A stretch of DNA of 64,000 nucleotides, from contig NZ_CP084626.1 of the NCBI RefSeq assembly GCF_022878925.1, forward strand, positions 2,170,001-2,234,000, read 5' to 3'. How positions within the stretch are numbered: the first letter of the stretch is position 1; the number at the start of each line of letters is the position of its first letter. This document shows, in pieces, positions 56,008-64,000 of this stretch. Source of the DNA: Caballeronia sp. TF1N1. GTDB lineage: Bacteria > Pseudomonadota > Gammaproteobacteria > Burkholderiales > Burkholderiaceae. The position numbers and the translations under genes were made by a program. The notes beneath the pieces are model-generated. The model was given only the letters and a program-made list of their open reading frames with translations, did no database searches and had not been told where the DNA came from.

Positions 56008-57090
56008 TCAAGCCGGCGCGGCACCACGCGGCAGCGCCTGCGTGACCTGACGCGCCACCGCGAGATATCGCGCGGCGGTATCGGCGAGCGTGAGCCCACC
56101 AAGCGGACGATGCGAGCGAGGCTCGGTCAGCGCGCGCACGAGCGCGTCCGCATAAGCGTCGATATCGTCGGGATCGCAGAGATGCACGCCCGGAAAATCC
56201 GCCGCGAAGCTGAACGGCCGAATGGTGCTCGCCACCACCGGCACGCCGGACGCGAGCGCCTCCAGAAACGCGATGCTATGCCCTTCCGAACGCGACGGCA
56301 TGGCGAACACGTTCGACGAGAACAGCAGTTCCGCGACATCCGAACGCGGACCTTGCAGACTCACGCGATCCGACAATCCGAGCTTGGCGATGAGATCGCC
56401 GACCGCCGCGTGATACGCCGGATCTTCGATCACGCCGCACAACAAGAGCCGCGCGGACGGCACTTTCTCGACGACGCGCTGAAACGCATGCACCGTGGAA
56501 AGCTGGTTCTTCACCGACGTATAGCGGCCGATCTGCACGATCTGCGCTTCCTTCGTCACGCTGCCGGCCGGGCGCTTGCCGAAGCGCGCCATGTCGACGC
56601 CATTCGGAATCAGCGTCATCGAAGGATGACGGCCCACCGCGTCCACATAATCGTCGATATTGGTCGGCGACACCGCGATCACCGCGCGCGCCCGCCGCGA
56701 CAACAAACGCTCGACGCGCCTGAAGGCTTCGCTCTCGAAGTCGTTGGTGGCCGAGTGCATCACATAGACGATCGGCACGTTGAGCGGCAGCATGCGCGCG
56801 TAGAACGCGGGAATGGTCGCGTGCGCGAAGAGCACGTCGGCGCGCGCGTCCTTGATCGTGCGATACAGATTCCACAGCTTGCCGAAGCGCCCGTACATGC
56901 GCTCCGGGAACAGACACTCCACGCCATTCGCGACGAGCTCCGCCTTGAGCGCCGTGAAATCGTCGTGCGCCGGCACGAGTGAGGCCACCGCCACCGACTC
57001 GCCGCCCTTCTGCTGATGAATCGCCAGATCTTTCGCGAGCACTTCGGCGCCGGACAGACGCGGTGCAAGTACGAGGTGAACTATGCGCAT
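56008..57090 (-). CDS. glycosyltransferase family 4 (GT-B)
   Basis: 360 residues. N-terminal M-R-I-V-H-L-V-L-A-P-R-L-S-G-A-E-V-L-A-K-D, middle V-I-A-V-S-P-T-N-I-D-D-Y, and the C-terminal nucleotide-sugar region V-Q-I-G-R-Y-T-S-V-K-N-Q and P-S-R-S-E-G-H-S-I-A-F-L-E-A-L-A-S-G-V-P-V-V. Begins directly after the flippase-like gene (TGAATG), so the two form one transcript. Confidence 0.85.
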   Translation of the reverse strand: MRIVHLVLAPRLSGAEVLAKDLAIHQQKGGESVAVASLVPAHDDFTALKAELVANGVECLFPERMYGRFGKLWNLYRTIKDARADVLFAHATIPAFYARMLPLNVPIVYVMHSATNDFESEAFRRVERLLSRRARAVIAVSPTNIDDYVDAVGRHPSMTLIPNGVDMARFGKRPAGSVTKEAQIVQIGRYTSVKNQLSTVHAFQRVVEKVPSARLLLCGVIEDPAYHAAVGDLIAKLGLSDRVSLQGPRSDVAELLFSSNVFAMPSRSEGHSIAFLEALASGVPVVASTIRPFSFAADFPGVHLCDPDDIDAYADALVRALTEPRSHRPLGGLTLADTAARYLAVARQVTQALPRGAAPA

Positions 57091-58338
57091 TCAAGCCTCC
57101 CTGACGATACGAAACAGCATCCATGACGCCGCGGCGCCGAGACCGAGCGTCATGGCCCAGGCGATACCCGTCACGCCCCACAGGTGCGTCGCGATGGGCA
57201 CGGTCACGCACAGCACGATGGCCTGCACGATCGACGCGTGCGTCGCCACCTTGGGCATGCCGACCGCGCGCAGCCACGACACCAGCACCGCGATGATCGC
57301 GCCGATCGCCATGTTGATCACGAAAATACGGAAGAGCGGCACGGCCGAAAGCCATGCCGGTCCGAGCACGAGATTGAAGAGCGGCTCGGCGGCCAAACGC
57401 AGCACGATCACGAGCACCGTGAGCCCGACGCCCGCGATCAGCAGATAACGCGTGAAGAGCTTGCGCGCGCCTTGCGTATCGCGCCGGTGATGCTCGGAGA
57501 ATGTCGGAAACAGATACTGCGACATGGCGATGGCGGCATCGGCGAGGAGCATCTGCGCGAGCTTCGACGACATCTGATACGCGCCCAGTTGCATCGGCCC
57601 GAGCAGCTTGGCGACGACCACCTTGTCGAACTGATTGAGCAGCAGATTGACCACGCTGCCCGCCCAGATCCAGCGGCTGAAACCCACGTAATGCGAGATG
57701 CCCGCAACCGAGAAACGCAGCGGCGGACGCGGCGACATGCTGCTCCAGGTGAGCGTGGTCTTGAGTATCTCGCCGGCGACGAGGCCGATCAGCACCGAGT
57801 AGGCGCCCGCGCCCGAGAGCGCGCAGATGAGGCCGACGGCGCAATCCGTGAAACTCGCGGAACACTCGACGCCCGCGAGCTTCTGGAAGCCGCGCTGCCG
57901 CGTCACGATGAAATACGCGGGCGATGCCACGCCGCGCACGATCGGCAACACGGCTGCAAGCAGGATCAACCCGATCGAGCCGCTCATATGAAACTGGCTG
58001 CTCATGAACGGCGCGAGCACCGCGAGCAAGAGACCGATGAGCACGCCGCGCATCGCGAGCGTGGACCACACCGCGCCGAGTTCGTTGTGCGTGGGCGCAT
58101 CGCGGCCTTGCACGACGGCTTGCGCGAGCCCGGTATCGGACAAGGATTCGGCGATAGCCACCGCGAGCAGCGCGATGCTGACCGCGCCGATTGCCTCGGG
58201 TCCGAGAATCCGGCCGATGGCGAGAAACTTGACGGCGACGAAGCCGCGCACGACCACTTGCTGCAGAAGCACCCAGAATGCGGCGTCCTGCTGGAAACGC
58301 CCGCGCGCCGGTATGAAAGGTAGCCGGACAGATCTCAC
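57091..58338 (-). CDS. second polysaccharide flippase-like protein (MOP superfamily)
   Basis: 415 residues with about 12 transmembrane helices. R-G-F-V-A-V-K-F-L-A-I-G-R-I-L-G-P-E-A-I-G-A-V-S in TM1-TM2 and D-T-G-L-A-Q-A-V-V-Q near 69-78 are typical of the WzxC/TuaB branch (lipopolysaccharide biosynthesis protein). With the protein at 47919 this makes two flippase-type proteins in one region, presumably for different repeat units. Coupled to the downstream GT4 gene. Confidence 0.85.
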   Translation of the reverse strand: MRSVRLPFIPARGRFQQDAAFWVLLQQVVVRGFVAVKFLAIGRILGPEAIGAVSIALLAVAIAESLSDTGLAQAVVQGRDAPTHNELGAVWSTLAMRGVLIGLLLAVLAPFMSSQFHMSGSIGLILLAAVLPIVRGVASPAYFIVTRQRGFQKLAGVECSASFTDCAVGLICALSGAGAYSVLIGLVAGEILKTTLTWSSMSPRPPLRFSVAGISHYVGFSRWIWAGSVVNLLLNQFDKVVVAKLLGPMQLGAYQMSSKLAQMLLADAAIAMSQYLFPTFSEHHRRDTQGARKLFTRYLLIAGVGLTVLVIVLRLAAEPLFNLVLGPAWLSAVPLFRIFVINMAIGAIIAVLVSWLRAVGMPKVATHASIVQAIVLCVTVPIATHLWGVTGIAWAMTLGLGAAASWMLFRIVREA

Positions 58339-58735
58339 TCGAATTCCCCGCGCTGCTGTTATTTCGTTGGCGTGGCGTTCGCGCTTGAGGCCTGGCGCGC
58401 TCGACCACCTTGCGCGTCGCGCAACGCTCCCATTCCGGACGACGGGTGCGCGCGTGACGCCGCTTCTTCTTCAGGCGACTGTGCCAAAAGTATCGTGGCA
58501 GCGGTTGCGGCGGACGACAACGCGTAGTCGAAATCGGCCCGAAATGGGTGTCAATGCGGGTTGACGAATTTCAAAGCGTGTCCCCGCACACAGGGCGTAC
58601 GCGGAAAAACGCTGAAATTTGGCCGTTGCGTACGCAGTGGCGATGCTAACGTCGGTTTCGTCGGCGTTATGGCGTGGCGCGAGCCATCTCGCGCTCAATG
58701 TGCGTTCACATCTGCCGGATGCAACGGTGAAATCA
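58339..58735. other. divergent intergenic region
   Basis: About 400 bp between the flippase operon (-) and the glycosyltransferase (+). I see no protein-like frame and no convincing promoter hexamers; promoters for both directions must lie here. Confidence 0.4.
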
Positions 58736-59917
58736 ATGGCGAAAGATCAAGTCCTCATCATCGAGCCCAATTTCAGCGGGCATCGCTGGCGTTATGCCGA
58801 ATGGGCCGCGAACGCTTACATGGAAGCGGGGTATCGCTGCATCATCGTGACCGAGCCGGGCAACGCGGCGCATCCGCTCGTGAAGAAGATTCAGGAGCAA
58901 GGCGGCGATGCGCTCGAAGTCATGATGGTCGCGCCGCCCGTGCGTCATGGGCGCGGCCTGCACTCGGTCAGCTACGTGCGCGCGCATCAGGACTTCAAGC
59001 ATTTCTTCGATACCGCGAGCCGTGGGCGTTCCATCGCGCTCGTCGTGGTCCCTTACGTCGATTACTTCCTGCTCGCTTTGCCGTTCCTGCGCTCGCCGTT
59101 CGGAAAAACGCCGTGGGTCGGCATCACGATGCGTTCGAATTTTCATCATCATCTCGTGGGTGTGCGCGCGCCGCGCCGGCCGCTCGTGAATGCGGTGAAG
59201 GGAAGACTCTTTGCGCGCGCCATTCGCGTGGGCGGCATGAAGACGCTGCTGACCATCGACCCGACCTTGCCGGACTGGTGGAAGCGCGACGTATCCGCCG
59301 TGCGCGACACGACCTCGATCGAATATCTCGCCGATCCGTTCCCCGACGCACGCGCCGCCGAGCCTTCAGCGGCTCGCCAGCGCCTCGGCTTGTCCGATGG
59401 CCTGCATGTGCTCGTCTACGGTGCGATCAACGAACGCAAGGGCCTTTTCGAACTGATCGAAGCGCTCGCGCAACGCCCGAGTGCGCAGTCGCCGACGCTC
59501 GTCATTGCCGGCGCTCAGGACGAAGACGTGCGCGCTCGGCTCGCAACGGCAATCGCAAAGTTGAAGGCGCCCGTGCCCGTGGTGTTCGACCGCTTCATTC
59601 CCGCCGAGATGGAGCTGGATCTCTTCTCGGCCTGCGATGCCGTCTGGCTCGGATACAAAGGGCACTACGGCATGAGCGGTGTGCTCGTGCAGGCGTTCCG
59701 CTTCGGCAAGCCGGTGATTGCCACGGCGGATGGCTTGATCGGATGGTTCTGCCGCACGGGGGAGCTTGGGCCTGTGGTCGACGAGCTTTCGCCCGCTGCG
59801 ATCAATCAGGCGCTCGACGATGTGCTCGCACGACGCGTGGCGCCGTTCGCATCGGGGCATCTGCTGGAGCGCAATACGCTTCTGCAATTCAAGGAGACGT
59901 TGCGGCAGGCGGTTTGA
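58736..59917 (+). CDS. glycosyltransferase family 4-like (GT-B)
   Basis: 393 residues from the ATG at 58736 (GGTGA ribosome site; 39 extra upstream codons not protein-like). N-terminal L-I-I-E-P-N-F-S-G-H-R-W-R-Y-A, then V-Y-G-A-I-N-E-R-K-G-L-F-E-L near 225-238, Y-K-G-H-Y-G-M-S-G-V-L-V-Q-A near 307-320 and F-G-K-P-V-I-A near 323. GT1-type fold is clear though the acceptor is unknown. A strong terminator follows. Confidence 0.75.
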   Translation: MAKDQVLIIEPNFSGHRWRYAEWAANAYMEAGYRCIIVTEPGNAAHPLVKKIQEQGGDALEVMMVAPPVRHGRGLHSVSYVRAHQDFKHFFDTASRGRSIALVVVPYVDYFLLALPFLRSPFGKTPWVGITMRSNFHHHLVGVRAPRRPLVNAVKGRLFARAIRVGGMKTLLTIDPTLPDWWKRDVSAVRDTTSIEYLADPFPDARAAEPSAARQRLGLSDGLHVLVYGAINERKGLFELIEALAQRPSAQSPTLVIAGAQDEDVRARLATAIAKLKAPVPVVFDRFIPAEMELDLFSACDAVWLGYKGHYGMSGVLVQAFRFGKPVIATADGLIGWFCRTGELGPVVDELSPAAINQALDDVLARRVAPFASGHLLERNTLLQFKETLRQAV

Positions 59918-59943
59918 TGGCGTTTTGCGGTGCATCAACGAGA

Positions 59944-59982
59944 GAAGCCGCCTTTCCTCACGAAAGGCGGCTTCTTTTTTCT
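59944..59982 (+). terminator. rho-independent terminator
   Basis: A perfect 13-bp stem (GAAGCCGCCTTTC / GAAAGGCGGCTTC, loop CTCAC) followed by TTTTTT. It closes the glycosyltransferase transcript. Confidence 0.92.
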
Positions 59983-59998
59983 TGCTCCCGTAAGCCAA

Positions 59999-61138
59999 TC
60001 AAGCCTGCGGCTCAACCGCCGAAACCGGCACCTCCGCCTTCCGCTTCGCCGGAAAGAGCGCGTCCCGAATCTTCAAGAACGGAAACTCGACAGCGCGCGT
60101 GGTCACGTATCCTACGACGATGGCAATAGCGAACTGCGCGCCCATGATCGCGAACCAAGCGGGAATGGCCGGCACATGCAGCGCCGCGGCCCGGCGAATG
60201 AGCATGTCGCCCGGAGCCAGCGCCAGCGAATGCCAAAGATAGATGCCGTACGAATACACCCCGATCCATCCGATCACGCGATAAATCACGCTCTGCCTGG
60301 TCGACTTCGAATATTCGAGCGTCAGCACGATGAGCGCGCAGAATCCGATCGCCTGGATCGTATAGCCGATGCTCTGATCGAGCGCCACGTTGCGCGTTCC
60401 GAAGACGAGCCACAACACGACGCCGACGACCATCGCGATCAGCAAGCGCTTTTGCGCCGCAATCGAACGATAGATATTCGGCTTGAGCCAACGAACGGTC
60501 GCGAGCATCACGCCGAACAGCAAGCTGTCGATGCGGTACTGCGTATAGAAGAAGGTCTCCTCGAGATGCCCGTTATAAACCGCGATACTTCGTGCAACCA
60601 ACACCACCACGCAGATCGATCCCAGTACGGCAAGAATCGTCTTGAAATCCGCACGCCACCGCGCCAGCACGATCAGAAGCAACGGCAGGAACAGATAGAA
60701 ATGCTCTTCGACGGCAAGACTCCAGGTCTGTGCAATCGACGAACCAAAGAAGTTCTGCATGTGCGTGAGATTCTGCACGAGGAAGGTATCGGTCGGATGC
60801 CGTCCCGCCACCACATGAAACAGAATCAGCGCGTAATAAGCAGGCCAGATCTTGAAGATCCGACGCACGATGAAGCGCCCCGCATCGATACGTTCCTCTT
60901 GCGCGTATTGCCTGAGCAGCAATCCGCCGACGAGATAGCCGCTCAGCGTGAAGAACAAATTCACGCCTTCGTGCCCGAAGCTCTTGAGCGGATACTCGAT
61001 CGCCGCGATAAACGCGCTACCCGTGGGATACGAATGGAAGTGATATCCCATCACCGCGATGATCGCGAGACCCCGGATGAAGTCGAGCTCGATCGAGCGA
61101 CTCGCTCCCTGAATGCGCGGCACGCCGAACAGGCTCAT
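59999..61138 (-). CDS. acyltransferase 3 family protein (OafA/YrhL/NodX type)
   Basis: 379 residues from the ATG at 61138 (GGGGGAAG ribosome site). About ten transmembrane helices; N-terminal E-L-D-F-I-R-G-L-A-I-I-A-V-M-G-Y-H-F-H with the conserved R near 23 and catalytic-type His, and G-V-N-L-F-F-T-L-S-G-Y-L-V-G-G near 60-74. These enzymes O-acylate (usually acetylate) surface sugars across the inner membrane. Position in the polysaccharide cluster fits modification of the repeat unit. Confidence 0.88.
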   Translation of the reverse strand: MSLFGVPRIQGASRSIELDFIRGLAIIAVMGYHFHSYPTGSAFIAAIEYPLKSFGHEGVNLFFTLSGYLVGGLLLRQYAQEERIDAGRFIVRRIFKIWPAYYALILFHVVAGRHPTDTFLVQNLTHMQNFFGSSIAQTWSLAVEEHFYLFLPLLLIVLARWRADFKTILAVLGSICVVVLVARSIAVYNGHLEETFFYTQYRIDSLLFGVMLATVRWLKPNIYRSIAAQKRLLIAMVVGVVLWLVFGTRNVALDQSIGYTIQAIGFCALIVLTLEYSKSTRQSVIYRVIGWIGVYSYGIYLWHSLALAPGDMLIRRAAALHVPAIPAWFAIMGAQFAIAIVVGYVTTRAVEFPFLKIRDALFPAKRKAEVPVSAVEPQA

Positions 61139-61601
61139 GTCTTCCCCCTTCTGCGAAGGTCTTTCTGTTGTAGTTGACGCCGCATTTGACTGTCCCGTCG
61201 ACGGCGCGCGCACGCACGCTCGTGCACGAAGAACGAGCATCGCGGCTGTCCAATAATCGGTCCAGACTATCGTTGCGATCCGCCAGAATCGCGCAGTTAG
61301 CCGACATCGGCGAATCTCGTATGCGCGCTCGGCAACAATGTCTTTAAGCGCTCACGGCGAGCGTGGTGCGGCGCACATGGGCGTCCGTCGTTTCGCGCCT
61401 AACGCTAGTCGCAAAACGCCGCCGCGACGGCATGCTCGAAAACCCGCTGATATATTCGACCCACAAATACGGGGCTCCCGGAACCGTCGCATCCATCAAC
61501 AGCATCACGAAACGAAACGCGACTCAGGCTTTCCGGGTATGCAGCGGCAGACGCCGCGAGGATATGAAGCTCGAAGAGCTTTGCGATCTAAAGAGAACGC
61601 C
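61139..61601. other. divergent intergenic region before the polymerase-like gene
   Basis: About 460 bp. No protein-like frame stands out. A TATATT at 61451-61456 on the plus strand is a possible -10, about 150 bp before the start at 61602. Confidence 0.4.
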
Positions 61602-63080
61602 ATGCGCAACAAGTTCGCCGTCGTCTGGATCTGGCTCTTCCTGCTGCCGCTCGCTTTCGACTTCAAGGCCGCCGAGACAGCCAGCAAGGCCATCCAGATT
61701 CTGCTCACCGTGCCTTCCATCGGCGCCGCCATCGCGCTTATGCTGATCGGACCGCGCTTTGCTTATCGCTCGCGGCTGCGCACGGTCATCACGTCGCTCT
61801 TCATGCTCACCATGGTCGGCAGTATCGCCACGCAGGTGTTGCAGGGCAACGACTCCGGCAACTACATGCGCGTGATTCTGCCGTTCCTCCTGATGCTGCT
61901 CGGCTATTTCGTCGCATGCCGTCCGTGGGACTCTCAGCGTCTCGAACAGATCGAACGCGCAATGTACTGGTCGATGATCGCCTCGCTCGTCTTCAGCTTC
62001 GCCTACGGCATGGCAACCGGCGGCGGCCTCGACAGCGTGCGCTTTCGCATCGTCTCCGTGACGTTCCTCTGCTTGCAAGGACTGTTGCTGCATGAGTTCG
62101 TCATTGCGCGGCGCGTCACCAAGTTCACCGCGCTGCTGTTTCTCGGCACCGTCGTGATCGAACTGCTCAGCGTGACGCGCAGTCTGCTCGTCGGCACCAT
62201 CCTTCTGTTCATTTATGCGACCTGGCTTGCCGCGCCGTCCATCCGCCATCTCTTCACGGCCGGCTTGCGCGCGGTCATGATCGCGGCGCTTCTCGGCGCG
62301 ATGGTGGCCGCGTCTGCCGCGTTCTTCCCGAGTGTTGCCGAGCACTGGGCGCAGCGCATGTCGTTCTCGAAAGACACGGAGTCCGGCCGCGATCCGACCA
62401 CCATCACGCGTCTTGCCGAGATGAAGGATCAATACGATCAGACGATGGCCTCGCCGCTCTCCGTCGCGGTCGGTCTCGGTTACGGTCACGACTATCGCTA
62501 TTCGCCGACGTATCTGCCGGACCTCGCCGGTCAGATGACCAAGAAGGATTTCTACGCGATCAAGGAATGGGCGGCCGGCCACAACTTCTGGGTCTATCAG
62601 TTCTTCGCGGGCGGCATCATGTTTGGTATTGCGTTGCCGATCGCGTTGCTGTGGGCGCTCTATCGCGGCTCCATGGCGTATCGCGCGTGGAAGCATCGCG
62701 CGCCGGATGTGATGTATCTGCCGGTGCTCGGACGCGCGTTGCTCGTGGTCGCCTCGCTGCCCGCGACGTCGGTGGGCGGCAATCCACTCGGCAACCGTTT
62801 CTCGGGCATCGTGTTCGGCGTCGCGCTCGGTCTGCTGGTCGCCGCCTATGCGCGCATCGCTCATGCATTGCGCACGCGTGCGGCTGAGACCGCGGCGCCG
62901 CGGCCATCGTTCAGAAGTCCCTTCGGTCCCGTGCATCCCGACATGCAGCCGTTTTTCGAGCCCACGCCCGATGCCTTGCCGACGCACGCATCGCACGCAC
63001 CGGGCCTCACGCATGGTCATCATGACGACGGCCGGCGCGAGTCGCCGCCGGGCGCGAGCACCTTCGCGCCGTCCGCCTGA
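61602..63080 (+). CDS. O-antigen polymerase/ligase-like membrane protein (Wzy or WaaL type)
   Basis: 492 residues from the ATG at 61602 (AAGAGA ribosome site; open frame upstream not protein-like). About 11-12 transmembrane helices from residue 5 to ~430, a large periplasmic loop near 260-340 (A-Q-R-M-S-F-S-K-D-T-E-S-G-R-D and G-L-G-Y-G-H-D) as in Wzy/WaaL proteins, and a Pro/His-rich cytoplasmic-type tail. Polymerises or ligates repeat units; sequence alone cannot separate the two. Confidence 0.75.
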   Translation: MRNKFAVVWIWLFLLPLAFDFKAAETASKAIQILLTVPSIGAAIALMLIGPRFAYRSRLRTVITSLFMLTMVGSIATQVLQGNDSGNYMRVILPFLLMLLGYFVACRPWDSQRLEQIERAMYWSMIASLVFSFAYGMATGGGLDSVRFRIVSVTFLCLQGLLLHEFVIARRVTKFTALLFLGTVVIELLSVTRSLLVGTILLFIYATWLAAPSIRHLFTAGLRAVMIAALLGAMVAASAAFFPSVAEHWAQRMSFSKDTESGRDPTTITRLAEMKDQYDQTMASPLSVAVGLGYGHDYRYSPTYLPDLAGQMTKKDFYAIKEWAAGHNFWVYQFFAGGIMFGIALPIALLWALYRGSMAYRAWKHRAPDVMYLPVLGRALLVVASLPATSVGGNPLGNRFSGIVFGVALGLLVAAYARIAHALRTRAAETAAPRPSFRSPFGPVHPDMQPFFEPTPDALPTHASHAPGLTHGHHDDGRRESPPGASTFAPSA

Positions 63081-63100
63081 CACGAGCCAGTTCATACGCC

Positions 63101-64000
63101 ATGAAGATTCTGCATCTGCTTTCCACTGTCGATCCACGCGCGGGCGGTCCCATCGAAGGCGTGCTGCAAAGCGGCATCAGCATGCAGACGATGGGCCATG
63201 AGATCGAAGTGGTCTCACTCGACGCACCCGATGCACCGTGGCTCGCGAGTTTTCCCCTGCGTCTTCATGCGTTGGGGCCGGCGCGCGGCTTCTACGGACT
63301 CACGCCGAAGCTCGTGCCGTGGCTCAAGGAACACGCAACGCGCTTCGATGCCGTGATCGTCAACGGTCTCTGGCAGTATCACGGCTACGGCACGTGGAAG
63401 GCTCTGCGCGACAGCAGCGTGCCCTATTACGTGTTTCAGCACGGCATGCTCGATCCGTGGTTCAAGCGCACGTATCCGCTCAAGCATCTGAAGAAAAGCC
63501 TCTATTGGCCGTGGGCCGAATATCGCGTCCTGCGCGATGCGCGCCGCGTGCTGTTCACGACGCAGGAAGAGCGACTGCTTGCACGCGAGTCGTTCAAACT
63601 GTATCGCGCGAATGAGGAAGTGGTCGCGTTCGGCACGCGTCCGCCGCCCGCCGATTCCACCGCGTTGCGCGAAGCGTTCCTGGCGAAGTTTCCGCAACTC
63701 GCGGGCAAGCGCACCATTCTGTTTCTCGGCCGTATTCACGAGAAAAAAGGCTGCGACTTGCTGCTGAAGGCGTTCGCCAACGTGCGCGATATCGACACGA
63801 ACGCGCATCTCGTGATGGCCGGTCCCGACGACGGCGAGTTCGCCGCCAATCTGCGTACGCTCGCCAAGGAACTTGGCATCGAGACTCGCATGACGTGGAC
63901 CGGCATGCTAAGTGGTGACTTGAAGTGGGGCGCGTTTCGCACGAGCGATGTCTTCGCGCTGCCTTCGCATCAGGAGAACTTCGGCATTGCGGTTGCGGAG
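63101..64000 (+). CDS. glycosyltransferase family 4 (3' end outside window)
   Basis: The frame opens at ATG 63101, 20 bp after the polymerase gene, and runs 300 codons to the window end without a stop. N-terminal M-K-I-L-H-L-L-S-T-V-D-P-R-A-G-G-P-I-E-G-V; middle Y-Y-V-F-Q-H-G-M-L-D-P-W-F; then the GT4 donor half: F-L-G-R-I-H-E-K-K-G-C-D-L-L near 207 and P-S-H-Q-E-N-F-G-I-A-V-A-E at the edge. Such WcaI/capsule-type enzymes add a sugar of the repeat unit. Likely co-transcribed with the polymerase gene. Confidence 0.85.
   Translation, partial: MKILHLLSTVDPRAGGPIEGVLQSGISMQTMGHEIEVVSLDAPDAPWLASFPLRLHALGPARGFYGLTPKLVPWLKEHATRFDAVIVNGLWQYHGYGTWKALRDSSVPYYVFQHGMLDPWFKRTYPLKHLKKSLYWPWAEYRVLRDARRVLFTTQEERLLARESFKLYRANEEVVAFGTRPPPADSTALREAFLAKFPQLAGKRTILFLGRIHEKKGCDLLLKAFANVRDIDTNAHLVMAGPDDGEFAANLRTLAKELGIETRMTWTGMLSGDLKWGAFRTSDVFALPSHQENFGIAVAE

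Noticed and set aside
56276..58408. Long minus-strand open frame overlapping the second flippase and its glycosyltransferase
   Set aside because: It reads both known genes out of frame and has Arg/Ala-rich shadow composition.

Overview
The window is high-GC DNA with the gene content of a Burkholderia sensu lato bacterium (Burkholderia, Paraburkholderia or Caballeronia). The evidence is a nadE/P-II neighbourhood, a urt/ure urea locus, a Kdo hydroxylase beside waaA and waaC, a DUF2968 protein and a three-subunit FAD sugar dehydrogenase. I see no rRNA, tRNA, CRISPR array or intact insertion sequence.

Layout: (1) 1-9.2 kb is mixed housekeeping and accessory DNA: a TPR protein with a glycosyltransferase-like C-terminus (cut by the left edge), a metabolite:H+ symporter, a GNAT enzyme, two envelope proteins, a glutamine amidotransferase-type hydrolase and a CPA2 antiporter. 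(2) 9.4-17.1 kb holds P-II (glnB), a Gfo/Idh/MocA oxidoreductase, NAD synthetase (nadE), a COG3146 acyltransferase, a GIY-YIG protein, pyrophosphatase (ppa) and an MFS carrier. (3) 17.2-20.5 kb is an AT-richer island. It carries a peptidoglycan hydrolase (M23 + SH3-like + GH19-like) broken by a one-base frameshift, coupled to a small exported protein that could be its immunity partner. (4) 20.6-39.1 kb is a nitrogen locus: urtABCDE (urea ABC importer, with a good sigma-54 promoter match), ureD, then ureABC-EFG. About 7.3 kb of unrelated genes (a sugar dehydrogenase operon and an amino-acid ABC importer) separate ureD from ureA. (5) 39.2-40.6 kb is a DMT permease with a His-rich tail plus a small membrane protein. 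(6) 40.8-47.5 kb covers LPS core functions: a GT4 enzyme, waaA, kdoO, waaC, a DUF29 gene with an in-frame stop, and a phosphomannomutase/phosphoglucomutase. (7) 47.9-64 kb is a surface polysaccharide region: two flippase-type proteins, several glycosyltransferases, galE, a WecA/MraY-type initiating transferase, an acyltransferase and an O-antigen polymerase/ligase-type protein, ending in a glycosyltransferase cut by the right edge. It is interrupted by an ImmA/IrrE-type peptidase with a membrane partner, an alpha/beta hydrolase and the remains of a DegT-type sugar aminotransferase.

Working together: urea enters through UrtABCDE, urease hydrolyses it to ammonia, and the P-II protein probably reports nitrogen state. 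The second half builds the cell surface: Kdo and heptose are added to lipid A, Kdo is probably hydroxylated, and sugar phosphates and UDP-sugars feed assembly of a repeat-unit polysaccharide. Decay is visible in at least three places (17.9-20.3 kb, 45.9 kb, 55.8 kb).
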